In this document: positions 44,508 to 53,927 of the stretch, piece by piece | How the letters are laid out: the number at the start of each line of letters is the position of its first letter | Position numbering within the stretch: the first letter of the stretch is position 1 | NCBI RefSeq assembly: GCF_023746535.1 | Contig: NZ_CP098747.1 | Span: forward strand, 434,001 to 498,000 | DNA: 64,000 nucleotides | Source: Sneathiella marina | GTDB taxonomy: Bacteria > Pseudomonadota > Alphaproteobacteria > Sneathiellales > Sneathiellaceae | Direction: 5' to 3' | Notes under the pieces: generated by a model | The model's input: only the letters and a program-made list of their open reading frames with translations | What the model was told of the DNA's origin: nothing | Database searches by the model: none | Translations under genes and position numbers: made by a program

Positions 44508-44888
44508 TTATGACGAACTGTTTTTTACTATTTTATCGAGCTGACATTCGTTCCTAGGGTAAATGGCTTGAATTTGACAACTTCTGTTCATTTTAACCAC
44601 GTAATTACCCTTGCAGTTTTTGAAGCTCAACCAACCTTCATAATCATATAGCTCACCAATTTCCCCCATGGAAATATAGGATTTGATATACTCTATTTTC
44701 GTTATATTTGAGCGATCAATGGACAATCTGTCAATTTCCTGTTCGACCACAGGTGCGCAGTCTTCTGCGTCATAGGCAGCGATACCGCCCGGTAAGTAAT
44801 CAGAATCCGCACAGCCAGAAAGGAAAGGGATACACACTAAAAACCCGAGGAATTTAGAAATATTTTGTGTCATTTGGGTATCTTTCAT
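44508..44888 (-). CDS. small putative lipoprotein of unknown function
   Basis: A 126-residue protein (121 if started at the ATG at 44873) with a lipoprotein signal, FLGFLVCIPFLSGC, where LSGC is the lipobox and the Cys becomes residue 1. The mature part has four further Cys residues (DCAPVV, KNCKGN, RSCQIQ, NECQLD), which suggest two disulfides in the periplasm. I recognise no family. It stands alone between long AT-rich gaps. Confidence 0.6.
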   Translation of the reverse strand: MKDTQMTQNISKFLGFLVCIPFLSGCADSDYLPGGIAAYDAEDCAPVVEQEIDRLSIDRSNITKIEYIKSYISMGEIGELYDYEGWLSFKNCKGNYVVKMNRSCQIQAIYPRNECQLDKIVKNSSS

Positions 44889-44988
44889 ATCTTTTTACTA
44901 TAAAGAAAAATATGTTTTCTTATTGCTTAGTCGTGGTCTTTGATTTTGAAATAGAACAGTGAAATTTAATATCAATTGATGCGTTTAA

Positions 44989-45675
44989 TCATTTTAATGT
45001 GATCGCAATTGGCGTAAGTCCCTCAATGCAGCCTTCGATTTTGTCACCTGATTGGATGGCTCCGACACCAGCTGGCGTGCCAGTGTAGATTAGATCACCT
45101 GGTTTTAATGCAAACTCTGCAGATAAAAACGCGATGACTTCTTCGATAGACCAGATCAAATCCGCAATCGTGGCAGACTGTCGTGTTTCTCCATTGACGG
45201 TAAGCCAAATTTTAGAGTTTGTAATGTCAGATACCTCAGTCGCAATTGTGAGAGCTGCGCAAGGAGCGGATTGATCAAACGCTTTGCCGCTGTCCCAAGG
45301 GCGTCTTTTGTCCTTGGCAATCTGCTGAAGATCGCGCCTGGTCAAATCAATTCCTGCGCCATATCCAAATATATGATCCGAAGCCGTTTCCTGGGCAATG
45401 TTGACTCCGCCCTTGCTGATAGCAACGACAAGCTCCATTTCATGGTGAAGGCTGTTCGTGGCTTGCGGAAATGGTATTTTCGCCCCGCTATCAACCACGG
45501 CATCTGCTGGTTTTGTAAAAAAGAAAGGCGGTTCCCGATCAGGATCTCCGCCCATTTCACGTGTATGTTCTGCATAGTTGCGGCCAACACAAAAGATCCG
45601 GCGAACCGGGAAACGTTTGGAGGTTCCCTTTACAGCAACAGTTGGGATCTGAGAGGGTTCAAAAACATATTCCAT
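44989..45675 (-). CDS. fumarylacetoacetate hydrolase family protein
   Basis: A 228-residue FAH-fold enzyme: IFCVGRNYAEHTREMG, EPPFFFTKPADAVV, the metal-ligand region HHEMELVVAISKGG with GYGAGIDLTRRDLQ, and DLIYTGTPAGVGAIQ. Members cleave C-C bonds in diketo acids or act as oxaloacetate decarboxylases and isomerases. The ATG at 45675 is favoured; the frame extends 18 nt further to a TTG inside its own ribosome site (GGAG). It is divergent from the metallo-beta-lactamase-fold gene. Confidence 0.87.
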   Translation of the reverse strand: MEYVFEPSQIPTVAVKGTSKRFPVRRIFCVGRNYAEHTREMGGDPDREPPFFFTKPADAVVDSGAKIPFPQATNSLHHEMELVVAISKGGVNIAQETASDHIFGYGAGIDLTRRDLQQIAKDKRRPWDSGKAFDQSAPCAALTIATEVSDITNSKIWLTVNGETRQSATIADLIWSIEEVIAFLSAEFALKPGDLIYTGTPAGVGAIQSGDKIEGCIEGLTPIAITLK

Positions 45676-45772
45676 AATTACTTTTTTCTCCAAGTGTTAC
45701 GTGACTTGTATGGCATTAGGACGGCGTTATACTGAGTGGCATCAAACTATAATAAAAATCGGTGGTGAACAA

Positions 45773-46624
45773 ATGAATGTCTGGAAAATTGGGGACGTAA
45801 AAGTAACTCGCGTAGTTGAAATACAAGCGACTGGCGGAACGCGCTTTATTTTGCCGCAAGCAACGCCTGATGCCGTTAAGCCAATTGAATGGTTGACCCC
45901 TCACTTTGCGACAGACGAAGGCAAACTTATTATGAGTATTCACGCACTGATAGTCGATACCGGTTCGCGTCGGATAATTGTTGATACCTGTCTTGGCAAT
46001 GATAAAGAACGGGAAATTCCGGCATGGAATAAGCTTCAAACGACATTTTTAGAGGACCTGGAGACGGCTGGGTATCCCAGAGAGTCAATCGACACCGTCC
46101 TATGTACGCATCTTCATGTAGATCATGTGGGATGGAATACGATGCTCCGTGATGGCGAATGGGTGCCGACATTTCCCAATGCCCGGTATTTGATGGGAGC
46201 TGAAGAATGGGCGTATTGGAAAGATGCGTCGCAAGAAGAGTTCGGTGATGTTATTGGAGATTCTGTGATGCCGATAATTAGCGCTGGTCTTGCTGATTTT
46301 GTCGATATGGATCACCAGATTTGTGAAGAAGTAAAATTATTTCCATCAACCGGACATACGCCGGGGCATGTCAGTGTAGAAATCAAATCCCGGAACGAAG
46401 AAGCGGTGATTACAGGAGACAGTACGCATCATCCGTGTCAAATAGCACATCCGGAATGGTCAAGTACGGCTGATTATGATCAGGAGGCGTCGTGGAAGAC
46501 TAGGGAAGCCTTTTATTCAAAATATGCTGATACAAACACTCTCATTATCGGGACACATTTCGCGACACCTTCTGCGGGCTATTTGAAGAAGACCGAAAGT
46601 GGTAATTATTGGTTGGAAGTTTAA
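45773..46624 (+). CDS. metallo-beta-lactamase-fold hydrolase, lactonase-like
   Basis: A 283-residue MBL hydrolase with the zinc motif THLHVDHVGWN (HxHxDH), then TGHTPGHVSVEI and AVITGDSTHHPCQ, and a late TLIIGTHFATPSAG. The arrangement resembles the acyl-homoserine lactonase and related branch, so a lactone or ester could be the substrate. The ATG at 45773 follows GGTGGTGAAC; the frame is open upstream. No quorum-sensing genes lie near. Confidence 0.8.
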   Translation: MNVWKIGDVKVTRVVEIQATGGTRFILPQATPDAVKPIEWLTPHFATDEGKLIMSIHALIVDTGSRRIIVDTCLGNDKEREIPAWNKLQTTFLEDLETAGYPRESIDTVLCTHLHVDHVGWNTMLRDGEWVPTFPNARYLMGAEEWAYWKDASQEEFGDVIGDSVMPIISAGLADFVDMDHQICEEVKLFPSTGHTPGHVSVEIKSRNEEAVITGDSTHHPCQIAHPEWSSTADYDQEASWKTREAFYSKYADTNTLIIGTHFATPSAGYLKKTESGNYWLEV

Positions 46625-46760
46625 AATGTGGCGCACATTAAGCTAGATTATCCGGTACAGAGAAACGTCGCCATCTCAATACTAACAGACGGTTAGAGAA
46701 TGGTTCGCTTGGACGTCGGCGCGCACGATTAGATGATCATTTAAAACAGGGAAATACAAA

Positions 46761-47711
46761 ATGTTAAAAAAACTATCACAGGGGTTATTGGTTCTCGGGG
46801 TATCCATATTTGGATATAATGCAAGCGTTCTCGCCGCTGACCCGGCTTCTTGTAAACAAGTCCGTTTTTCTGATGTTGGATGGACTGATATCACGGCGAC
46901 AACCGCAGCTGCATCCGTGGTATTGGACGCTTTGGGATATGAGCCGACAGCAACAGTTCTTTCCGTACCAGTGACTTATGCGAGCCTGAAAAATGGAGAC
47001 ATCGATGTGTTTCTTGGAAACTGGATGCCGACGATGGAAGGGGACATTGCGCCTTATAGGGAAGACGGGTCCGTTGAAACAACGGGGAAGAATTTATCCG
47101 GTGCCAAATATACGCTGGCAGTAAACAAAGCCGCTGCCGATGGCGGGATTACGAGTTTTGCCGATATTGCGCAACATAAGGAACAGTTGGACGGAAAAAT
47201 CTACGGTATCGAACCTGGAAATGACGGTAACCGTCTCATACAGGATATGATAGATGGAGATGCATTCGGATTGAAGGGCTTCGAAGTTGTCGAAAGTAGC
47301 GAGCAGGGCATGTTGGCGCAGGTTGCGCGGGCAGACCGCAAAAAAGAATGGGTGGTTTTTCTCGGTTGGGAGCCCCATCCGATGAACGCGAATTTTTCAA
47401 TGACGTATCTTTCCGGCGGAGATGACTATTTTGGACCAAATTTTGGCGGTGCTGAAGTGTTTACAAACGTTCGAAAAGGATATGTCACTGAATGCCCAAA
47501 TGCAGGCAAGCTGATCTCCAATTTGCAATTTACGTTGGTGATGGAAAACGAGATTATGGCCGCAATTCTAGATGATGGCTTGGAACCTAAAAAAGCTGCT
47601 GCTGCCTGGTTAAAGAAGCATCCTGACGTCCCGGCTGCTTGGATTTCCGGTGTAACAACAGTTGATGGCGGTGATGCCAAAGCGGCGCTTAGCAAAGCGA
47701 TGGGCATGTAA
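46761..47711 (+). CDS. choX: choline ABC transporter, substrate-binding protein
   Basis: A 316-residue periplasmic protein. The signal peptide covers about residues 1-25 (LSQGLLVLGVSIFGYNASVLA). The mature part reads KQVRFSDVGWTDITATTAAASVVLDALGY and LGNWMPTMEGDIAPY, typical of ChoX-type receptors that hold choline in an aromatic box. AGGGAAA precedes the ATG. It is first in choX-choW-choV and is separated from choW by a terminator-like hairpin, which would raise its level over the membrane parts. Confidence 0.9.
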   Translation: MLKKLSQGLLVLGVSIFGYNASVLAADPASCKQVRFSDVGWTDITATTAAASVVLDALGYEPTATVLSVPVTYASLKNGDIDVFLGNWMPTMEGDIAPYREDGSVETTGKNLSGAKYTLAVNKAAADGGITSFADIAQHKEQLDGKIYGIEPGNDGNRLIQDMIDGDAFGLKGFEVVESSEQGMLAQVARADRKKEWVVFLGWEPHPMNANFSMTYLSGGDDYFGPNFGGAEVFTNVRKGYVTECPNAGKLISNLQFTLVMENEIMAAILDDGLEPKKAAAAWLKKHPDVPAAWISGVTTVDGGDAKAALSKAMGM

Positions 47712-47719
47712 TTGTAATT

Positions 47720-47747
47720 CGGCCGGGCTTGTTCCGGCCGTTTTTTT
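47720..47747 (+). terminator. terminator or attenuator between choX and choW
   Basis: CGGCCGG (47720-47726) pairs with CCGGCCG (47734-47740) around 7 nt and is followed by seven T residues. Its place inside the operon suggests partial read-through, leaving more choX than choWV message. Confidence 0.85.
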
Positions 47748-47782
47748 GTCCATTCAATATCAATATCAGGAGGGGGGAAGGC

Positions 47783-48631
47783 ATGGAATGGCTGACTGAT
47801 CATAAAATTCCGCTTGGGAATTGGATCCGCGATGGCGTTAATCTTCTCTTGGACCATGGCGCATGGATATTTGATAGCTTCTCTGACGCGCTGGCATTTT
47901 TAATCGACGGCATGGTCGACATAATGCTTTGGTGCCCTCCTTTATTGCTGGTTGGACTTTTTGCACTGGGTGCTTACGCATTGCACCGTAGCTGGAAACT
48001 ATCGCTGCTAATCGTTGCGTGTCTCTTGCTTGTCATCAATCTTGGATATTGGGAAGAAACAGTTCGGACACTCGGGTTGATTATTTTCGCGACGCTCACC
48101 TGTGTTATTGTCGGTGTTCCACTTGGTATATTAGCAGCCCATCGACCAAGATTTTACACTGTACTCAGACCCATATTGGACCTGATGCAGACGATTCCAA
48201 CTTTTGTTTACTTGATCCCAACGATGATCATGTTTGGATTAGGCGTCGTCCCCGGCCTCATTTCGACAGTAATATTCGCTATCCCGGCGCCCATCCGACT
48301 GACCTATTTAGGAATTTCTGGCGTTCCCAAGGCTTTAGTCGAAGCGGGGGAGGCTTTTGGCGCGACGCGGCGGCAAATCCTGTGGAAAATAGAGTTACCA
48401 CATGCTGCTCCGACCATCATGGCGGGCGTCACTCAATGCATCATGTTGTGTCTGTCCATGGTTGTGATAGCTGCAATGGTTGGTGCACCGGGCCTCGGAG
48501 TTCCGGTGTTAAGGGCGTTAAATACGGTAAATATAGCAAAGGGATTTGAAGCTGGATTAGCAATCGTGATCATTGCCATATTGTTGGATCGGGTATGCAA
48601 ACAACCTACACAGAAAAAAGAAGGCAGGTAA
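47783..48631 (+). CDS. choW: choline ABC transporter, permease
   Basis: A 282-residue integral membrane protein with about six spans and the binding-protein-dependent permease loop EAGEAFGATRRQILWKIELPHAAPTIMAG (EAA motif) near residue 190. The ATG at 47783 follows the strong ribosome site AGGAGGGGGGAAGGC. It forms the membrane channel for choline with ChoV. It ends one base before the choV ATG. Confidence 0.9.
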   Translation: MEWLTDHKIPLGNWIRDGVNLLLDHGAWIFDSFSDALAFLIDGMVDIMLWCPPLLLVGLFALGAYALHRSWKLSLLIVACLLLVINLGYWEETVRTLGLIIFATLTCVIVGVPLGILAAHRPRFYTVLRPILDLMQTIPTFVYLIPTMIMFGLGVVPGLISTVIFAIPAPIRLTYLGISGVPKALVEAGEAFGATRRQILWKIELPHAAPTIMAGVTQCIMLCLSMVVIAAMVGAPGLGVPVLRALNTVNIAKGFEAGLAIVIIAILLDRVCKQPTQKKEGR

Positions 48632-48632
48632 A

Positions 48633-49802
48633 ATGGCCGTTGTTGAATTCCGTGATGTGGACATTATTTTTGGAGATAAATTGCCTCCGGCGCTTGCCCT
48701 GCTAGACACGGGGGCTGATCGTGAAAAGATCCTTGCTGAAACCGATGCGGTGCTGGGAGTTGCTGGTGCCAGCATGACGGTGGAGGCAGGTGAAATTTGT
48801 GTATTGATGGGGTTGTCCGGTTCCGGCAAGTCAACACTTCTACGAGCGGTAAATGGCCTGAATAAAGTATCGCGGGGCGATGTGCTGGTTGAGCATGAAG
48901 GTCAGCAAATAAATCTGGCAAGCTGTGATGCAAAAACGCTTCGGCATTTACGTATGCATCGAATATCAATGGTATTCCAGCAATTTGCCCTTCTTCCCTG
49001 GCGTACTGTGGAAGAAAATGTCGGCTTCGGTCTGGAGCTTCGCGGGCTTGCAAAGCAACAACGTGCCGAGATAGTTGCTGAAAAGTTGGAATTGGTTCAA
49101 TTGGACCAATGGAAAGATAAGTTTGTCCATGAGCTGTCTGGAGGCATGCAGCAACGTGTTGGCCTTGCACGGGCATTTGCCACCGATGCAGACATTCTGT
49201 TGATGGATGAGCCCTTTTCGGCTTTAGATCCACTTATCAGGGATCGTCTGCAAGACGAATTGCTTGCACTACAGGAAAAAATGCAAAAGACCATTATTTT
49301 TGTCAGTCATGATTTGGATGAAGCGTTAAAAATCGGCAACAGAATTGCGATTATGGATCAGGCCCGTATTGTTCAATACGGGGAGCCCGAGGAAATTGTG
49401 CGTAACCCTGCGAATAAGTATGTCGCTGACTTTGTGGGTCACATGAATCCGCTGAATGTACTTCGTGGCCGAACCCTGATGACGGCTGTTGCCGATATAC
49501 CGACCCAAAGCGACGAGCTGCTTCTCGATCGTGCCGGATATTGCCGATTGAAACTGGATCATCAGGGGTGTCCTGCCTTTGCGACTTCGAACGGCATTGC
49601 GTCACAAATTGTTTCTTACAACGAGAAGACTGGCGTCGGTTCTCTTGTTGACACGAATTTCGCCACTGCGTCACCTGATATAATGCTGCGCGAGGTTATC
49701 GAAATACGACATAAAACCGGCTCACCTGTATTGTTTGTTGAGAATGGCCAGCTTGTTGGTATGATCGGCGATGACGAAATATTCGAAGGGTTCCTTCGCT
49801 AA
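48633..49802 (+). CDS. choV: choline ABC transporter, ATP-binding protein
   Basis: A 389-residue ATPase with Walker A GLSGSGKSTLLRAVNG (near residue 60), signature LSGGMQQRVGLARA, Walker B ADILLMDEPFSALDP and the H-loop VSHDLDEAL. The C-terminal region (about residues 300-389) looks like the CBS-type tail of ProV/OpuA-class proteins. The ATG at 48633 follows the choW stop by one base. It drives choline import from the cytoplasmic side. Confidence 0.9.
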   Translation: MAVVEFRDVDIIFGDKLPPALALLDTGADREKILAETDAVLGVAGASMTVEAGEICVLMGLSGSGKSTLLRAVNGLNKVSRGDVLVEHEGQQINLASCDAKTLRHLRMHRISMVFQQFALLPWRTVEENVGFGLELRGLAKQQRAEIVAEKLELVQLDQWKDKFVHELSGGMQQRVGLARAFATDADILLMDEPFSALDPLIRDRLQDELLALQEKMQKTIIFVSHDLDEALKIGNRIAIMDQARIVQYGEPEEIVRNPANKYVADFVGHMNPLNVLRGRTLMTAVADIPTQSDELLLDRAGYCRLKLDHQGCPAFATSNGIASQIVSYNEKTGVGSLVDTNFATASPDIMLREVIEIRHKTGSPVLFVENGQLVGMIGDDEIFEGFLR

Positions 49803-49842
49803 ACGTTTTTCCGGGCGCACTAGATAAACAGAAAGAAAAAGA

Positions 49843-50472
49843 ATGAAACTCTATGATTTTCCGGGACCACCCAGCCCACGACGTGTAAGGATTTTTATCG
49901 CTGAAAAAGGATTGGATATCGAAAAAGTGTCTGTCAATCTTCGCGAAGGCGAGCATTTGTCGGATGACTTCAAAAAGATAAATCCTCACTGCACCATACC
50001 TGTTCTGGAAATGGACAATGGCGTCAGAATATCTTCCATTGATGCCATCAATCGTTATCTTGAGGATATGTATCCAGAGCCGCCTTTGTTCGGTAGAAAT
50101 CCGGAAGAACGGGCGGTCATTAATGACTGGAACCATTATACCAATGTGAACGGATTTATGGCTGTTGCCGAAGCATTGCGTAATTCCGCGGAACGCCTGA
50201 AAGGCCGGGCAATTACAGGGCCGCGAGATTTTGATCAAATACCAGCTTTGGCAGAACGCGGCCGTGCGCGTGTAATGAATTTCTTTGAAGATTTGAATTC
50301 GCATTTGGCAGGTCGAGAATTTATTGCCGGTGATAATTATTCCGTCGTCGACATTGGGGCCATGGTCGTTGTCGATTTTTCAGGTATGGCAAAACTGACG
50401 GTTCCTGAAGAATATACGGACCTGAAAAGATGGCATGCAGCAGTTGCTGCGCGCCCAAGCGCTCAGGCCTGA
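49843..50472 (+). CDS. glutathione S-transferase, Ser-type
   Basis: A 209-residue GST with the N-terminal thioredoxin-like fold MKLYDFPGPPSPRRVRIFIAEKG (Ser active site around residue 11), IPVLEMDNGVRISSIDAINRYLE, and a helical C-terminal domain with VVDIGAMVVVDF. It differs from the Cys-type GST at 43 kb. It follows choV by 40 nt on the same strand and could be transcribed with the choline genes, although the functional link is unclear. It ends 2 nt before the convergent bmt gene. Confidence 0.85.
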   Translation: MKLYDFPGPPSPRRVRIFIAEKGLDIEKVSVNLREGEHLSDDFKKINPHCTIPVLEMDNGVRISSIDAINRYLEDMYPEPPLFGRNPEERAVINDWNHYTNVNGFMAVAEALRNSAERLKGRAITGPRDFDQIPALAERGRARVMNFFEDLNSHLAGREFIAGDNYSVVDIGAMVVVDFSGMAKLTVPEEYTDLKRWHAAVAARPSAQA

Positions 50473-50474
50473 AG

Positions 50475-51503
50475 TTATTTCCTGCGGCGACGGCTTGTCC
50501 GTCGTCCGCTTTCGCTTTTTGCTCCATGCCCTGCTTCAGCTGGAAGCTCCACTGTCCAAACAGGGCCGAACCTCGCTTCAATTTTGGGAATATCCAATGA
50601 CGGATTAGGCGTATAACCGTCCAGTGCGTCGGACATTGCCTTTAAATGCGCGTGACTGGTACCACAACAGCCGCCAATAATCCGAGCCCCAGCATCCGCT
50701 GCCAAACGGGCATAATCCGCCATAACATCCAATGTACCACTATAAGTCAGGGCGCCATCCTTAAATTCCGGGATGCCGCAATTTGCCTTTGAGACAATGA
50801 TGTCGCCCTCCCTCGCTGTTGATTTAAGTCCAATAAGAGTTTCAAGCATTTCACCGGCTCCCACACCGCAATTTGCTCCCCATCCCATTGGCTTAGAAGG
50901 TAATTCCTGGCAGAATTTCGTGTAATCGTCTGGCTTAATTCCCATCATTGTTCTTCGATTGGTGTCAAAGGACATGGTGCAAACCACCGGAAGTCCGGTT
51001 GAGGCCGCAGCAGCAACAGCGGCTTCCATTTCCTCTGTCGCTGATAATGTCTCGATCCACAATACGTCAACGCCGCCTTCAACAAGAGCTTCTGCTTGTT
51101 CTGTAAAGGCAGCTATGGCGTCGTCAGGCGTCAACTCGCCCATGGGAACCATCAATTCGCCGGTTGGACCCATTGAACCGGCAACAATAACCGGCCGTTC
51201 AATCCTGTCGGCCTCCGCACGGGCTATTTTTGCAGCTGCAAGATTGAGTTCATGTACGCGCGACTGTGCATTATGTAACTTAAGCCGTTGGGCAGTGCCG
51301 CCAAAGCTATTGGTCAGAATAATATCTGACCCGGCTTCCACAAAGCCGCGATGCAATGCATGAATTTTTTCCGGTGCATCGATATTCCACAACTCTGGCG
51401 CATCTCCGGATTGCAGTCCTGCCGCAAACAAATTTGTTCCGACAGCCCCGTCGGCCAACAGAAAGGGTTTGTTGTCCAGCAATTCTTGAAGTTTATTTGC
51501 CAT
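50475..51503 (-). CDS. bmt: betaine-homocysteine S-methyltransferase
   Basis: A 342-residue zinc enzyme of the homocysteine S-methyltransferase family: LLADGAVGTNLF, GSMGPTGELMVPMG, and the three zinc-ligand cysteines in GANCGVGAGEM and IIGGCCGTSHAHL. Its position beside the choline transporter supports betaine as methyl donor, giving dimethylglycine and methionine. The C-terminus is basic (SGRRTSRRRRK), an unusual tail. I looked for a SAM or SAH riboswitch in the 147-nt leader and could not make one out. Confidence 0.85.
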   Translation of the reverse strand: MANKLQELLDNKPFLLADGAVGTNLFAAGLQSGDAPELWNIDAPEKIHALHRGFVEAGSDIILTNSFGGTAQRLKLHNAQSRVHELNLAAAKIARAEADRIERPVIVAGSMGPTGELMVPMGELTPDDAIAAFTEQAEALVEGGVDVLWIETLSATEEMEAAVAAAASTGLPVVCTMSFDTNRRTMMGIKPDDYTKFCQELPSKPMGWGANCGVGAGEMLETLIGLKSTAREGDIIVSKANCGIPEFKDGALTYSGTLDVMADYARLAADAGARIIGGCCGTSHAHLKAMSDALDGYTPNPSLDIPKIEARFGPVWTVELPAEAGHGAKSESGRRTSRRRRK

Positions 51504-51650
51504 TCCATCAGCCTATGCGTTGAATATTTTCTAGACCCGTTCATGACATAGTGTTGAGGTTAGCGCAAATTGAAATCCTTGAATATTAAGGGCGGCTGCC
51601 AGATGGCATCGTTACGTGGGTGATTTCATTGCCCGGTGACATGAGATGGC

Positions 51651-52055
51651 CTATTCATCACTTTGATCAGAGTCATCCTTTGACGATTTTTTCTTTGTAG
51701 CAGGTTTCTTTTTTTCCGATGCTTCTTCGACTGGTTCGGCGACGATAATTACATCGTCTGCTTTTTGAGCCGGCGCCGCAGGCTGTTCTGGCCAGGGCCC
51801 AACAGGAAATGGTTTTTCCTCACTTTGATATGAAAGAAACTCAACTACCTGTTTGTTATATTCTGCCAATGACCCGCCGAAGGACTGCAGCTGGGGAAAG
51901 GGGGAGCCTGTAAAAAGAGCTTTAAGAAATTGTATGATTGTTATCGCAAACAGAACAATGCTTGCTATTCTGTAAGTGATAGCAAACAGAATTATAAACA
52001 CTAACCTTGTCCAGGTAGATTTTGATTTTACGTTTGTTTTAACATCATCTGTCAT
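51651..52055 (-). CDS. DUF4389 membrane protein
   Basis: A 134-residue protein with the DUF4389 pattern: a cytoplasmic start, two adjoining hydrophobic stretches (RLVFIILFAITYRIASIVLFAITIIQFLKALFTG, residues 17-50), then PFPQLQSFGGSLAEYNKQVVEFLSY and a disordered acidic/lysine-rich tail. The function of the family is unknown. It is a single gene between bmt and the small methyltransferase. Confidence 0.85.
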   Translation of the reverse strand: MTDDVKTNVKSKSTWTRLVFIILFAITYRIASIVLFAITIIQFLKALFTGSPFPQLQSFGGSLAEYNKQVVEFLSYQSEEKPFPVGPWPEQPAAPAQKADDVIIVAEPVEEASEKKKPATKKKSSKDDSDQSDE

Positions 52056-52116
52056 CGGGAGCGCCCCACATTAATTTCTGTTAAGATAATCGGTTCGCAA
52101 CTTGGTTTTTTTAGCT

Positions 52117-52581
52117 TCAAATCCAGCGTCGAACCTTTTCCTTATATTGTAGATATTCTTCGCCGAACTTATCTTCAAGGTATGCTTCTTCTTTTGCTAT
52201 AACAAAAATACGGATCAGCAAGAGACAAAAGAATAGTAAAACGATTGCCACCAAGCTGGATGCAGCTATCGCTATTCCCAGGTAAGTTACTGCCATTGCT
52301 ACATAAATTGGATTGCGTGAATATTTGTGAAGCCCATCAGTTATTAAGGCTGTAGTCGGCTTCCAAGGCTCAACATTAGTGCCAGAAGTTTCATGCTTAC
52401 GAACGGATTTTAATAGAAATATAGCCCCGACAACCGTAATAATGGTGCCAACTGCCAGCATATAGGGTGAGCCGATTTTTCCTTGAACCCAGGCTGAGCT
52501 TTGCCAAATTCCAAGGGCGAGAAAAGACAAAAAATACAAAGGCGGCGGAATACGAACACCTGCATTATCGGGTTTTTCCAT
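52117..52581 (-). CDS. isoprenylcysteine/phospholipid methyltransferase-type membrane protein
   Basis: A 154-residue integral membrane protein with about four spans. The C-terminal half has the conserved NPIYVAMAVTYLGIAIA and AKEEAYLEDKFGEEYLQYKEKVRRWI, the SAM-binding features of the ICMT/PEMT family. Bacterial members methylate lipids or small hydrophobic substrates. The gene order beside betaine and choline genes is suggestive of methyl-group metabolism, but this is weak evidence. Confidence 0.82.
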   Translation of the reverse strand: MEKPDNAGVRIPPPLYFLSFLALGIWQSSAWVQGKIGSPYMLAVGTIITVVGAIFLLKSVRKHETSGTNVEPWKPTTALITDGLHKYSRNPIYVAMAVTYLGIAIAASSLVAIVLLFFCLLLIRIFVIAKEEAYLEDKFGEEYLQYKEKVRRWI

Positions 52582-52639
52582 AAAATTTCTCCGGGCTCAG
52601 GAAAGTGTTTTTGTCCAATTACGTGCAGTCATTTTCGCA

Positions 52640-53827
52640 TCAGACGGAGACATTCTGAGCGAGATACTCAATCGCTGCCTGAACGCCGCCTTTCCCATGA
52701 GGGATGTTCAATGCTTGCAAACTCATTTCGATTGCACCCAACGTTCCCAATAACATTGGTGCATTTATATGGCCCATATGCGCGATCCGAAGCGCCTTAC
52801 CACTTAAAGCCGCAATTCCAATGCCAACAACGACGCCGCATTTTTCATCACAATAATTCAGAATTTCGTTGAGAGCTTTTTCGTCATTTACAAGAACTGT
52901 TGTCACTGAATTTGAACGCTGGGAAGGGTCAGGAATATTAAACGATAACACACCTCCTTCGCACCATTTCGAAACAGCGGCGCGGGTTGCGCTTGCAAGC
53001 AAATGGTGCCGCAAGATGACGTTTTCCAACTTTTCGTCATTTATCATTTCAAAAGCTTTTTGTAAGCCAAACAGATGATGGACAGGGGGTGTGCCTGCAT
53101 ATTTGTGATAGTGTTCCTCGCCATCTCTCGCTGTCCAATCCCAGTAAGCGGTGCGCAGGTTGGCGTGCGTGTGTTTTTCTTTTGCCTTGCGGTTGGAAAT
53201 CGTAAAGCTCAGGCCCGGTGACATCATCAGGCCTTTTTGGCAAGCGGCCACGGTTACATCAACACCCCAGTCATCCATTTTATAAGGCATGGTACCGAGT
53301 GAGGCGATGGTATCGACCATGAACAATGCGTCATGCCCGGCATTATCAATAGCTTTTCGAATAGCCGGTATATCGTTGACAACGCTGGAAGCTGTATCTA
53401 CCTGCACAACTAAAACAGCTTTGATGTCCTTGCTGACATCGGCCTTCAGGCGCGCTTCAACGGCAGCTGGATCAACGGCTTTTTGGTAGCTGCCTGGAAG
53501 AACCTCGACGTCCAAACCGATTGTGGCACCTGCTTGGCCCCAACCGGCAGCGAATGAGCCGCTTTCCAGCACAAGTACTTTGTCGTCCCGGGACAAGACA
53601 TTGCTCAAAGCCGCTTCCCATGCGCCATGTCCGTTGGCGATATAGATGTTCGGAAAACCAGTTGTCTGGCACAAGTTGCGTAAATCCTGTAACAGTCCGT
53701 CTGTAATTTCCACGAGCTCGCCAGTCCGGATATCAATAGGGGGGCGATGCATTGCGGCAAGAACTTCATCAGGGACAGTTGTCGGTCCTGGAATGCTGAT
53801 AAACTGGCGACCGTTTCGAACGCTCAT
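52640..53827 (-). CDS. class V aminotransferase, serine-glyoxylate type
   Basis: A 395-residue fold-type I PLP enzyme: ISIPGPTTVPDEVLAAMHRP at the N-terminus, ANGHGAWEAALSNVL, MVDTIASLG, and the cofactor Lys in AACQKGLMMSPG. This pattern fits alanine/serine-glyoxylate aminotransferases, which move an amino group to glyoxylate to make glycine. It could link to one-carbon metabolism from choline and dimethylglycine, which is an inference. The start at 53827 suits family length. Confidence 0.87.
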   Translation of the reverse strand: MSVRNGRQFISIPGPTTVPDEVLAAMHRPPIDIRTGELVEITDGLLQDLRNLCQTTGFPNIYIANGHGAWEAALSNVLSRDDKVLVLESGSFAAGWGQAGATIGLDVEVLPGSYQKAVDPAAVEARLKADVSKDIKAVLVVQVDTASSVVNDIPAIRKAIDNAGHDALFMVDTIASLGTMPYKMDDWGVDVTVAACQKGLMMSPGLSFTISNRKAKEKHTHANLRTAYWDWTARDGEEHYHKYAGTPPVHHLFGLQKAFEMINDEKLENVILRHHLLASATRAAVSKWCEGGVLSFNIPDPSQRSNSVTTVLVNDEKALNEILNYCDEKCGVVVGIGIAALSGKALRIAHMGHINAPMLLGTLGAIEMSLQALNIPHGKGGVQAAIEYLAQNVSV

Positions 53828-53927
53828 TTCAAGGTTTTCCTTCTGAAATATTTGTTTGAAGGCGGCAGAGTTTATTCTTTTTTACCCGGAGGGCAATATC
53901 TAAATAATAATGTGCCCCAGACGTTTT

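Noticed and set aside
50475-51650. A SAM or SAH riboswitch in front of the betaine-homocysteine methyltransferase.
   Set aside because: The 147-nt leader was read on the minus strand and no conserved core of the SAM-II or SAH types could be recognised. A covariance search would be decisive.
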